A stretch of DNA of 44,648 bases from Kocuria rosea. Lineage in GTDB: Bacteria > Actinomycetota > Actinomycetes > Actinomycetales > Micrococcaceae. The stretch is from NCBI RefSeq assembly GCF_023715525.1, contig NZ_JAMBOG010000024.1, positions 1 to 44,648 of the forward strand, in the 5' to 3' direction. The notes beneath the pieces are model-generated. The model saw nothing but the letters and a program-made list of their open reading frames with translations. It had not been told where the DNA came from and ran no database searches. The first letter of the stretch is position 1, and each line of letters starts with the position of its first letter. Shown piece by piece: positions 1-6,987 of this stretch. Made by a program: the position numbers and the translations under genes.

Positions 1-116
1 TGGCCGGGCGGGAACACGACCTCGTGGCCCAGCCGCTCCAGCACGCGCACGGTGGCCAGCGCGACCCTCGGGTACATCGCGTCCACGATGCACGTGGCGA
101 ACAGTGCGATTCTCAT
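1..116 (-). CDS. lutA: LutA-like (Fe-S) oxidoreductase, N-terminal fragment
   Basis: The reverse complement starts with ATG at 116 and stays open to the window edge, giving 38 codons beginning MRIALFATCIVDAMYP and ending in VVFPPG. The TC..D..YP pattern followed by LERLGHEVVFPPGQ is the N-terminus of the cysteine-rich CCG domain of LutA/YkgE, a subunit of the LutABC L-lactate oxidation complex. The gene is cut by the left edge, so its CCG motifs are not visible. The divergent FadR-type regulator and the operator between them support a lactate role. Other CCG proteins, such as glycolate oxidase GlcF, are less likely because they do not start this way. Confidence 0.8.
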   Translation of the reverse strand, partial: MRIALFATCIVDAMYPRVALATVRVLERLGHEVVFPPG

Positions 117-173
117 GCGGCCTCCGGGGAAGGGACGAGCGGGGAGCCCGGGCGACACCGAACACACCACCTG

Positions 174-184
174 TGGTCTGACCA
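174..184. promoter_or_regulatory. LldR/LutR-type operator TGGT-CTG-ACCA
   Basis: TGGTCTGACCA is a perfect dyad with a 3-base centre and matches the TGGT-N3-ACCA operator of the PdhR/LldR/LutR branch of GntR regulators. It lies 58 bases upstream of the lutA start, and a minus-strand TATGGT (186-181) that could be its -10 box overlaps it. Outer ACCAC/GTGGT sequences at about 166-177 and 191-196 extend the symmetry. Repression of the lut operon by the regulator at 357-1070 is inferred. Confidence 0.7.
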
Positions 185-356
185 TAGTAGGGTGGTGAGT
201 CCCGTCACACAATCGGGCTCGCCGACAGGGGCCCCTGCCCCGCTCCCGGCCTCGAGGCGCCGGCGTTGCACCGGGGATGGGCCCGGCGGGCACGGCAGGG
301 CCGCCGGTGGTGTCCCTAGAATGAACCGCACCCGTCCGTCCCCTCAGGAGCTGCCC

Positions 357-1070
357 GTGCCCGCGGCCTCACGCACGTACACCGTCGTCCTCGACTGGCT
401 CGAGGAGCGGCTGCGCTCCGGGGAGATCTCGGTGGGCGACAAGCTGCCGGGGGAGCGCCAGCTCGCCGAGGAGTTCGCCATCTCCCGCGCCTCGGTCCGG
501 GAGGCGATCCGCATCCTCGACGCCATGGGCCTGGTCCGGTCCTCGACCGGCTCGGGGCCCAGCGCCGGGGCCATCGTCATCTCCGAGCCCTCCGCGGCGC
601 TCGCCTGGGCCCTGCGGATGCACGTGGCCACCCGGTCCCTGCCCGTGCGGGACCTCGTCCAGACCCGCCTGCTGCTCGAGACGCAGTCGGCACGGGAGGC
701 GGCCGCCGCCCCCGACACCCCGGAGCGCACGGCCACCCTTGAGCACGCCGCCGCCCTGGTCGCGGCCATGGACGACCCCGGCCTGCCGGACGAGCGCTTC
801 CACGCCCACGACGCCGAGTTCCACGTGCTGCTGTCCTCGCTGGCCGGCAACCTGGTGGTCGGGACGATCATGTCCTCGCTGCGCCAGGCCACGATCGGCT
901 ACGTGCAGGAGACCGTCGCGCGCCTCGAGGACTGGCCCCGGGTGCGCCGCACCCTCCAGCAGCAGCACCACGAGATCCTCCGGGCGTTCCGGGAGCGGCG
1001 GAGCGAGGACGCCGCGACGGCGCTGCGGGAGCACATCACGTGGTTCTTCGGCCTGAGCGGCAACGGCTGA
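357..1070 (+). CDS. lldR: FadR-family GntR regulator, probable lactate repressor
   Basis: This is a 237-residue transcription factor. A winged helix-turn-helix comes first (DKLPGERQLAEEFAISRASVREAIRIL), then an all-helical FCD ligand domain with metal-type residues in HAHDAEFHVLL and further His near the end. LldR/LutR members bind lactate and release lut/lld operons. It is divergent from lutA with an LldR-type operator between. I chose GTG 357 because AGGAG (346-350) sits 6 bases before it and TAGAAT (317-322) is a good -10 box. The in-frame ATG at 321 overlaps that box and has no ribosome site. The lactate assignment rests on context, as FadR-type ligands vary. Confidence 0.8.
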   Translation: MPAASRTYTVVLDWLEERLRSGEISVGDKLPGERQLAEEFAISRASVREAIRILDAMGLVRSSTGSGPSAGAIVISEPSAALAWALRMHVATRSLPVRDLVQTRLLLETQSAREAAAAPDTPERTATLEHAAALVAAMDDPGLPDERFHAHDAEFHVLLSSLAGNLVVGTIMSSLRQATIGYVQETVARLEDWPRVRRTLQQQHHEILRAFRERRSEDAATALREHITWFFGLSGNG

Positions 1071-1098
1071 GCGACCTCACCGGACCCCTGCCCCAGCA

Positions 1099-1137
1099 CG
1101 ACGGCGGCCCCACCGGGATCTGGTGGGGCCGCCGTCG
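1099..1137 (+). terminator. Strong hairpin terminator after lldR
   Basis: A perfect 16-bp stem (1099-1114 with 1122-1137) and 7-base loop lie 29 bases after the regulator stop and are followed by TTG rather than a long U tract, as is usual at high GC. Confidence 0.8.
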
Positions 1138-1151
1138 TTGCTCACGTGGTG

Positions 1152-1253
1152 CACGGTAGGGGGCCCAGGGCCGAGGGGTTGCAAGGTGATCCAAGCCTTG
1201 CGCGGCCGCTTCCCGGTACAGGGGGGACGGTCCCGGGGCGGCCCCCTACCGTG
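1152..1253 (-). ncRNA. Nested inverted repeats, candidate structured RNA
   Basis: CACGGTAGGGGGCC (1152-1165) is the exact reverse complement of 1240-1253, 74 bases away. Inside lie GCAAGG/CCTTGC (1181-1186 with 1196-1201) and CCCGG/CCGGG arms (1212-1216 with 1233-1237). The whole 1141-1473 gap lies between converging genes and no reading frame in it looks coding. Transcription, strand and function are unproven. Minus is suggested because a motif shared with the peptide promoter (1414-1403) faces this way. It could instead be an elaborate terminator for the response regulator gene. Confidence 0.3.
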
Positions 1254-1402
1254 AGCAGGTCGGTGGACCATCCGGTCCTGCGCGGAGCCCTGAGGGGGGA
1301 CTCGGGCCGCGCCGCGCCGGACGGATGTCTCTCATCCCGTCCACCGACGTTCTTCTCTGCTCGCACCACTGATTCTGCCGGACACCACAATGCAATTGAA
1401 TG

Positions 1403-1414
1403 CACTTTTGTCCA
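1403..1414 (-). promoter_or_regulatory. Second copy of the TGGACAAARGTG motif
   Basis: On the minus strand this reads TGGACAAAAGTG, against TGGACAAAGGTG at 2243-2254 in the peptide promoter. The wider match is 14 of 17 bases. It lies 60 bases past the regulator stop and is followed by TGCATTCAATTGCA, a near palindrome. A role as a binding site is inference. Confidence 0.35.
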
Positions 1415-1473
1415 CTCCCTGGTGGCCGTTCGTCCCGGCCTGCGGCAGGTCCTCCGCAACTGGGCGGAAGGCC

Positions 1474-2151
1474 TTAGAGATCCCGCAGCTGGGGGTCCAC
1501 GAGCCCGCTCTGGTACGCCTTGATCAGCGCCTGCACGCGGTCCCGCACGCCGAACTTCTCGCACACCCGGCCGAGGTAGGCCTTCACGCTGCCCTCGGAG
1601 ACATGCATCTGCTCGGCGATCTCCCGGTTGCTGAGCCCCTGCGCGAGGAGGGAGACGGTCTCCATCTCCCGCTCGGTGAGCAGGGACCGCAGGCCGTCGT
1701 CCGCCGGCCGCTGCTGCTGGTCGGGGACCGAGATGACGTTGTCGGCGAGCGCCCGGGCGATGGCCGGGGACAGCGCGATCTCGTTGTCGAGCACCTGGTG
1801 CACCGCCGTGATGATCTCGTCGGGCCGGGCGTCCTTGACGAGGTAGCCGGCGGCCCCCGCACGCAGGGCGGGCACGACGAACTCCAGGGTCGAGAACGTG
1901 GTGAGCGCCAGGACCTTGGACCGGGGACTGCTCCGGGTGATCTCCCGGGTCGCCTCGATCCCGTCCATCACGGGCATCTTCATGTCCATCAGCACCACGT
2001 CCGGATCCGAGGCGCGGCACCGGTCCACGGCCTCACGGCCGTTCGCCGCCGTCCCGATCACCTCGAACCCCGGCTCGGCGGAGAAGAAGGACTTCAGGGC
2101 CTCCAGCATCAGCGGCTGGTCGTCCACGACGAGCACTCTGCAATCTGTCAC
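1474..2151 (-). CDS. NarL/FixJ-family response regulator
   Basis: This is a 225-residue two-component regulator. The receiver domain covers roughly residues 4-120 with the acidic pair D10-D11, phospho-acceptor D56 (VVLMDMKMP) and Lys in GYLVKDARPDE. A LuxR-type helix-turn-helix follows at about 155-215 (LTEREMETVSLLAQGLSNREIAEQMHVS). The partner is the kinase encoded divergently at 2578-3810, whose HisKA_3-type core is the usual match for NarL regulators. The start GTG at 2151-2149 has no Shine-Dalgarno. The minus-strand TAGACT (2163-2158) ends 6 bases before it, so the mRNA is probably leaderless. Target genes are inferred: most simply the peptide operon and its own gene. Confidence 0.93.
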   Translation of the reverse strand: MTDCRVLVVDDQPLMLEALKSFFSAEPGFEVIGTAANGREAVDRCRASDPDVVLMDMKMPVMDGIEATREITRSSPRSKVLALTTFSTLEFVVPALRAGAAGYLVKDARPDEIITAVHQVLDNEIALSPAIARALADNVISVPDQQQRPADDGLRSLLTEREMETVSLLAQGLSNREIAEQMHVSEGSVKAYLGRVCEKFGVRDRVQALIKAYQSGLVDPQLRDL

Positions 2152-2152
2152 T

Positions 2153-2290
2153 TCTGCAGTCTATTTTTCGATGCGCCTACATGCGCAACACGACGTCCCC
2201 ATATCTGCAGTGCGTCATCTTCGACTTAAGTCACAAAAGGACTGGACAAAGGTGAATGGACCCCTTTGGTTCACTTTGGCAAAGTAAAGG
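2153..2290. promoter_or_regulatory. Divergent control region with dyads and repeats
   Basis: This is an unusually AT-rich stretch between the regulator and the peptide gene. TCTGCAGT occurs at 2153-2160, overlapping the regulator -10 box, and again at 2204-2211. GACTTAAGTC (2223-2232) is a perfect palindrome. CAAAGG/CCTTTG (2247-2252 with 2263-2268), GTGAA/TTCAC (2252-2256 with 2270-2274) and the palindrome ACTTTGGCAAAGT (2273-2285) form overlapping dyads. These are candidate regulator sites. I could not fix a convincing -35/-10 pair for the peptide gene. Confidence 0.5.
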
Positions 2291-2391
2291 ACAGCAGGAC
2301 AGCACACCCCCCTCGGCAGGGACACCTCTCCCCCACGGTCCCCGCCATCCCCCCGATCCGGTGCCGTCCGCGACCTTCATAGGAGCCCCCC

Positions 2392-2547
2392 GTGAGCAAG
2401 AAGAAGCTGACCACCGCCATCGCGTCCGTCACCCTCGCCGCTTCCTTCATCATCGCCCCCGTCGCCCCCGCGACCGCCGGCCCGATGATCAACGTCAACA
2501 TGGGTCCCCGCGCCACGATCTGCTACTACGTGCCCTTCTGGTGCTAG
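2392..2547 (+). CDS. Exported small peptide ending CYYVPFWC, candidate signal
   Basis: GTG 2392 is preceded by AGGAG (2381-2385) with 6 bases between. The 51-residue product starts MSKKKLTTAIASVTLAASF, a textbook signal peptide with three lysines, a hydrophobic core and the cleavage-type end APATA before Gly30. The remaining 22 residues start GPMINVNMG and end with CYYVPFWC, the last Cys being the C-terminal residue. Two cysteines around six mostly aromatic or hydrophobic residues suggest a disulfide ring. The gene lies 30 bases before a membrane histidine kinase on the same strand and is divergent from a response regulator, so an extracellular signal for that kinase is the simplest reading. 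No RiPP maturation enzyme is nearby. I do not recognise a family. A bacteriocin is the main alternative. Confidence 0.7.
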   Translation: MSKKKLTTAIASVTLAASFIIAPVAPATAGPMINVNMGPRATICYYVPFWC

Positions 2548-2577
2548 TCCCCCGGGCCCTGTGCTACACCTCTTTGG

Positions 2578-3810
2578 GTGAGCGCCATAACTGAAACCCC
2601 GCAGCGAGCACCGCGCACAGCCGAGAAAAGTTCGTTCTTCTACGCCGAGCCCCTGGCCCGGTGGCTGAGCACGGTGCTCCTGCTGTTCGCGGTCTTCGGC
2701 GCCATCGACGACCTGCGGAACCTGTTCCAGGGGTGGTTGAACGGCTCCATCCACACGGCCGACAAGGAGGAGGCGCTCGACAGCATCCTCGCCTTCGCCG
2801 CGATCGGCATGCTCGCCACGCGCGCGCCCTGGGCCTCCCTCGTCTCCATCGGCTGCCTCGCGTTCTCGTGGCACATCGATGAATACCCCATGGCTGCGCT
2901 CAGCACCTGCATGGTCACCGTCGCCGTCGTGGCCACGGCCACGCGCCGCTTCATCGCCGTCCACCTGACCGTCTATGGCGTATGGATCGTGCTGTCGTCG
3001 CTCAAGCACCCCGACGACTCGATCATCTTCTGGAGCCTGATCGCAGTCACGATGGCCGGCGCGCTCATCGGCGCGGCCGTGCGGTACTTCCGGACCCAGC
3101 GGCGGCGCAGCGAGGAGCGGGTCCGGGACCTCGAGGTCCTCAACGAGCGCCTGCGGGAGGACGAGCGCCAGGCACTGGCCCGCGACCTGCACGACGTCGT
3201 CGCCCACGAGCTGACCCTCATCACGATGCAGACGATGAGCCGCCGGCGCTCCGGGGACGTCTCGGAGCTGCACCAGGTCCTCGAGACCGTGGAGGGGGCC
3301 GCCCGCTCGGCGCTGCACGAGCTGCGGGTCCTGCTGCGGCTGCTGCGCAACGAGAACGACGGCGACCACCCGCGCGACGTCACGGGGGCGGGCCTGTCGA
3401 TCGGCAGCCTCGAGCACGTGGTGACGTCCCTGGCGGGCAGCCTCAAGGACCTGCGCTTCGACCCGCAGGTGGTGATCACCGGCGACATCGAGTCCGCGCC
3501 CACCACGGTGCGGGGCACGGCCGCCCGCATCCTGCAGGAGGCGGTCACCAACATCATCAAGTACGCCCCCCGCGGCGCGGTGGTCGGCATCGAGGTGACG
3601 GCCGACGCGCAGGAGCTGAGCCTGGTCGTGCGCAACCCCCTGCCCCGGTCCGGCACCGGCAGCCGCTCCTCCGAGCTGTCCTCCGGGCTGGGCCTGCGCG
3701 GGATCACGGAGCGCGTGTCCCTGCTGGGCGGGCAGGCCGAGAGCGGGCCCCGGGACGGGCACTGGGTGCTGTCGGTGTGCCTGCCGGTGAACGGCAGCGA
3801 GGCCCTGTGA
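2578..3810 (+). CDS. Multi-pass membrane histidine kinase, NarL-partner type
   Basis: The product has 410 residues. The N-terminal 170 residues hold about six hydrophobic segments (near 28-46, 68-80, 86-98, 106-122, 124-141, 149-170) with short loops and no large extracytoplasmic domain. A coiled linker leads to a HisKA_3 dimerisation helix with phospho-acceptor H205 (ARDLHDVVAHELT), then an ATPase domain with N-box LQEAVTNIIKYAP and G-box SSGLGLRGITERVSLLGG. Polytopic sensors with little outside the membrane often read small hydrophobic or peptide ligands, and the exported peptide gene lies immediately upstream. The start is GTG 2578. Its ribosome site is weak, so coupling to the peptide transcript is likely. 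The stop overlaps the atl start by GTGA. Confidence 0.93.
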   Translation: MSAITETPQRAPRTAEKSSFFYAEPLARWLSTVLLLFAVFGAIDDLRNLFQGWLNGSIHTADKEEALDSILAFAAIGMLATRAPWASLVSIGCLAFSWHIDEYPMAALSTCMVTVAVVATATRRFIAVHLTVYGVWIVLSSLKHPDDSIIFWSLIAVTMAGALIGAAVRYFRTQRRRSEERVRDLEVLNERLREDERQALARDLHDVVAHELTLITMQTMSRRRSGDVSELHQVLETVEGAARSALHELRVLLRLLRNENDGDHPRDVTGAGLSIGSLEHVVTSLAGSLKDLRFDPQVVITGDIESAPTTVRGTAARILQEAVTNIIKYAPRGAVVGIEVTADAQELSLVVRNPLPRSGTGSRSSELSSGLGLRGITERVSLLGGQAESGPRDGHWVLSVCLPVNGSEAL

Positions 3811-4148
3811 GCTCACTGGTCGAGCGCGTCGCGGCGGTCGTCGCGGCGATCCCGGCGGGGCGGGTGCTGAGCTACGGGGACGTGGCCGAGCTGGCCGAGT
3901 GCCGTTCCGCCCGCGCCGTGGGCACGGTCATGGCGCGCAACCCCACCGGCGCGGCCCTGCCCTGGTGGCGCGTGGTGGACCGGGACGGCGTCCTGGCCGA
4001 CCACCTGCAGGCCGAGGCCCGCCGGCGCTACCGCGACGAGGGCACCCCCCTGCTCGAGGACGACCGGCACCTGGTCCGCGTCGACATGGACCGCGCCCGC
4101 TGGAGCCCGGACCCCGGCGCCGGGATTGATCCCGGGAGGGCTCAGTAG
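3807..4148 (+). CDS. Alkyltransferase-like protein (ATL, MGMT-type fold)
   Basis: This 113-residue protein is like the C-terminal DNA-binding domain of O6-alkylguanine-DNA alkyltransferase (GRVLSYGDVAELAECRSARAVGTVMARNP). The active-site PCHRV motif reads PWWRV (residues 52-56), so the acceptor Cys is replaced by Trp. That marks ATL proteins, which bind alkylated guanine and hand it to nucleotide excision repair without transferring the alkyl group. GTG 3807 overlaps the kinase stop (GTGA), implying translational coupling, although a functional link to signalling is not evident. The 3' end overlaps the convergent purC by 7 bases. Confidence 0.88.
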   Translation: MSSLVERVAAVVAAIPAGRVLSYGDVAELAECRSARAVGTVMARNPTGAALPWWRVVDRDGVLADHLQAEARRRYRDEGTPLLEDDRHLVRVDMDRARWSPDPGAGIDPGRAQ

Positions 4149-5122
4149 TCGGCGGGGCCGGCCACCTCGAAGAAGTTCCCCTCCGGGTCGAAGCTCTTGC
4201 CCGTGAGCCGCTCGAAGGCCTCGACGTAGCGGGCGCGCGTCCTCTGGACCACGTCCTCCGGCAGCGGGGGCACGGGCCCCGACCCGCTCCACCCGGAGGC
4301 CTCGGAGCGCAGCCAGTCCCGCACGTACTGCTTGTCGAAGGAGGGCTGGGCCCGGCCGGGGTCGTAGGTCTCGGCGTCCCAGAACCGGGAGGAGTCCGGG
4401 GTCAGCACCTCGTCCCCGAGGGTGATCGCCCCGCGGTAGGAGTCCAGCCCGAACTCCACCTTGGTGTCGGCCACGACGATCCCGCGCTCGCGGGCGATCT
4501 CCTCCGCGGCGGTGTAGATCTTCAGCGTCAGCTCGCGCAGCCGTTCCGCGACGGCGCGGCCCACGGCGTCGGCCATCTCGTCGAAGGTGACGGGCATGTC
4601 GTGCTCCCCCACGGCGGCCTTGCCGGTGGGGGTGAAGATCGGCGGGGCGAGCCGGGAGCCGTCGACGAGCCCCGGGGGCAGCTCGATCCCGCAGACCTGA
4701 CCCGTGGCGCGGTAGTCCTTGAGCCCGGAGCCGGTGAGGTAGCCCCGGGCGATGCACTCCACCGGGAACATGGACAGGTTCTTGCAGATCACGGCCCGGC
4801 CCCGCACGGACTCGTGGACGTCCGTGGACAGGACGTGGTTGGGGATCTCGGCGAGCTGCTCGAACCACCACAGGGACAGCTGCGTGAGGATCTTGCCCTT
4901 GTCGGGGATCTCCGTGGGGAGGATCTCGTCGAACGCGCTGATCCGGTCCGTGGCCACCACGAGCACGGAGCCCGCGCGGTACTCGGCGTCGTCGTAGATC
5001 GCCACGCCCGTGGCGCGCAGCCGCGACTCGTCGGGGACGTAGAGCTCGCGGACCTTGCCGGAGTAGACGTGGGTCCACCCGGGGATCTGCGGCGGGACGG
5101 TGACGGTGCTGTGCTCGCTCAT
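4142..5122 (-). CDS. purC: SAICAR synthetase (PurC)
   Basis: This 326-residue enzyme joins CAIR and aspartate using ATP to make SAICAR in purine synthesis. Visible family features are YSGKVRELY near the start (nucleotide loop), ATDRISAFDEILPTEIPDKG, the signature VECIARGYLTGSG, and VADTKVEFGLD for metal and substrate binding. The length is slightly above the usual 290-310 of actinobacterial enzymes. The start ATG at 5122 lies inside the purD stop (ATGA overlap), so purD-purC form a translationally coupled pair on the minus strand. The stop region overlaps the convergent atl. Confidence 0.97.
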   Translation of the reverse strand: MSEHSTVTVPPQIPGWTHVYSGKVRELYVPDESRLRATGVAIYDDAEYRAGSVLVVATDRISAFDEILPTEIPDKGKILTQLSLWWFEQLAEIPNHVLSTDVHESVRGRAVICKNLSMFPVECIARGYLTGSGLKDYRATGQVCGIELPPGLVDGSRLAPPIFTPTGKAAVGEHDMPVTFDEMADAVGRAVAERLRELTLKIYTAAEEIARERGIVVADTKVEFGLDSYRGAITLGDEVLTPDSSRFWDAETYDPGRAQPSFDKQYVRDWLRSEASGWSGSGPVPPLPEDVVQRTRARYVEAFERLTGKSFDPEGNFFEVAGPADY

Positions 5123-6441
5123 GCCTGCTCCTGCCGGGGGGCGGAATTGGAAACGGTGGGGAGGTCGACCTGACCGCGGGACGCCTTCAGGGCGATGTCG
5201 GTGCGGTGCTGGGAGCCCTCGAGGGCCACGAGCTCCACCCCGCGGTACGCGCGCTCGCGCGCCTGGTCGAGGCCGGCCCCGAGGGCGACGACGGCGAGCA
5301 CGCGGCCGCCGGCCGAGACGACGCGACCGGCGTGCTCGCCGTCGGGGGCCACGGCGGTGCCGGCGTGGACGACGTGGACGTCCTCGAGCGCCTCCGCCGC
5401 CTCGAGCCCGCCGATCGGGTCGCCGGTGCGGGGGGTGCCCGGGTAGTCCTGCGCCGCGACGACGACGGCCACGGCGGACTCGGGGCGCCAGCGCAGCCGC
5501 TCGGCCTCGTCGAGCCGGCCGGTCGCGGCGTCGAGCAGCAGCCGGCCCAGCGGGGTGGCGAGGCGGGCCAGCACGGCCTGCGTCTCGGGGTCCCCGAACC
5601 GGGCGTTGAACTCGATCACCCGCAGGCCCCGGCGCGTGACGGCGAGCCCGCAGTAGAGCACGCCCACGAACGGGGTCCCGCGGCGGCGCATCTCGTCCAC
5701 GGTGGGCCGGGCCACCCGCTCCACGACCTCGTCCACGAAACCGTCCGGCAGCCACGGCAGCGGCGTGTAGGCGCCCATGCCGCCGGTGTTGGGGCCCTCG
5801 TCGCCGTCGAAGATGCGCTTGAAGTCCTGGGCGGGGCTCAGCGGGATCACCCGGGTGCCGTCCGTGAGCACGAACAGGGACACCTCGGGACCGTCGAGGT
5901 ACTCCTCGATCACCACGGACCCGCCCGCGGCGAAGCAGGCGGCGGCGTGGGCGAGGGCCTCGGCGCGGTCGGCGGTGACGACCACGCCCTTGCCCGCGGC
6001 GAGCCCGTCGTCCTTCACGACGTAGGGGGCGCCGAACCCGTCGAGGGCGTCGGCGGCCTCGGCCTCGGTCGTGGCCACGCGCGCCATCGCGGTGGGCACG
6101 CCGGCCGCCGCCATGACCTCCTTGGCGAACGCTTTGGAGCCCTCGAGCCGGGCCGCGGCCCGCGACGGTCCGAAGACCGGGAAGCCGGCCTCCCGCAGGG
6201 CGTCGGCCACGCCCGCGACGAGCGGGGCCTCCGGGCCGACGACGACGAGGTCGGCCCCCAGCTCGCGCGCCAGCCCGGTGGCCGCCGCCGGGTCGTTCGC
6301 GTCCACGGCGTGCACCGGGACGATCTGCGCGATCCCGGCGTTGCCCGGGGCGCAGTGCACCTGCTCGACCTCCGGATCGGCCAGCAGGGCACGGATGATT
6401 GCGTGTTCGCGGCCGCCGGGGCCCAGTACCAAAACCTTCAC
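5119..6441 (-). CDS. purD: Phosphoribosylamine-glycine ligase (PurD)
   Basis: This 440-residue ATP-grasp enzyme makes GAR from phosphoribosylamine and glycine. It opens with MKVLVLGPGGREHAI, and the ATP-grasp core shows APYVVKDDGLAAGKGVVV and the family motif DGDEGPNTGGMGAY, followed by VIEFNARFGDPETQ with catalytic metal ligands. The start is GTG 6441. The minus-strand TAGCCT (6453-6448) sits 6 bases before it, so the purD-purC message is probably leaderless. No purine riboswitch was seen upstream. Confidence 0.97.
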   Translation of the reverse strand: MKVLVLGPGGREHAIIRALLADPEVEQVHCAPGNAGIAQIVPVHAVDANDPAAATGLARELGADLVVVGPEAPLVAGVADALREAGFPVFGPSRAAARLEGSKAFAKEVMAAAGVPTAMARVATTEAEAADALDGFGAPYVVKDDGLAAGKGVVVTADRAEALAHAAACFAAGGSVVIEEYLDGPEVSLFVLTDGTRVIPLSPAQDFKRIFDGDEGPNTGGMGAYTPLPWLPDGFVDEVVERVARPTVDEMRRRGTPFVGVLYCGLAVTRRGLRVIEFNARFGDPETQAVLARLATPLGRLLLDAATGRLDEAERLRWRPESAVAVVVAAQDYPGTPRTGDPIGGLEAAEALEDVHVVHAGTAVAPDGEHAGRVVSAGGRVLAVVALGAGLDQARERAYRGVELVALEGSQHRTDIALKASRGQVDLPTVSNSAPRQEQA

Positions 6442-6608
6442 GCTCCCAGGCTAGTTCTCGGCAGGGGGCGTTGACACATCGTCGCCGCGCCCGGGCCCAA
6501 ACCTCCAGGATAGCTAAGCACCCTGATCTCCCCCAGGGGGTGGCCCGGGACCCGGAAATCCGCGCCGGCACCCCCGTGAGGCCCGTCACACCGGCCTACC
6601 ATGGCCGC

Positions 6609-6932
6609 ATGGACACGAGCACACGCATGCTGGCGGCCTCGGCCGCCGCGGTCGCCGGCCTCCTCCTGGCCAGCTGCGACAACACCGAGACGGAGCAGAC
6701 GCCGGAGACTCCCGCCGGGACCTCCGCCGCGACCACGGCGAACACCGGCGCCACGGCCGGCACGGGCGCGCCCGAGGCCACGATGGGCGCCGGCACCGGC
6801 GACGAGACCAGCGACACCGGCGCCGACGGCACCGTGCCCGAGGGCGGGGCCGGCGGCGAGGGCGGCGGCGCCGGCGGAGCCGCCGGCGGCGAGGGCGCCG
6901 AGGGTGGGGCCACCGGGGGCACCGGCGGCTGA
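6609..6932 (+). CDS. Low-complexity lipoprotein
   Basis: This 107-residue product has a short signal sequence with lipobox LLLASC (lipidated Cys23). The rest is Thr/Ala/Gly/Glu-rich and ends in Gly-rich repeats of the GGEGG/GGAGG type with no recognisable fold. It is probably anchored on the outer face of the membrane, and its role is unknown. TACCAT (6597-6602) ends 6 bases before ATG 6609, favouring that start over the out-of-frame ATG at 6601 and suggesting leaderless translation. The composition could also arise from non-coding GC-rich DNA, but the lipobox and promoter placement argue for a real gene. Confidence 0.7.
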   Translation: MDTSTRMLAASAAAVAGLLLASCDNTETEQTPETPAGTSAATTANTGATAGTGAPEATMGAGTGDETSDTGADGTVPEGGAGGEGGGAGGAAGGEGAEGGATGGTGG

Positions 6933-6987
6933 GCCCTCCCCGGGGCGGCCCCGGCGGGGGTGACATCGGGGCTGACATACTGGGGCG

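Noticed and set aside
1077-1271. Minus-strand frames across the 1141-1473 gap, examined as a second signal peptide gene
   Set aside because: No frame has a hydrophobic signal segment or paired cysteines near its end, and none has a convincing ribosome site.
1390-2229. Plus-strand open frame across the response regulator, starting MQLNALLSTPWWPF
   Set aside because: It is antisense to a clear NarL-type regulator and after the first 20 codons has the Arg/Gly/Pro composition of a shadow frame. The WWPF similarity to the exported peptide tail looks accidental, and there is no signal peptide.
2392-2547. Reading the small peptide as a lanthipeptide or lasso peptide precursor
   Set aside because: No modification, cyclase or protease genes are nearby, and the leader is an ordinary secretory signal peptide.
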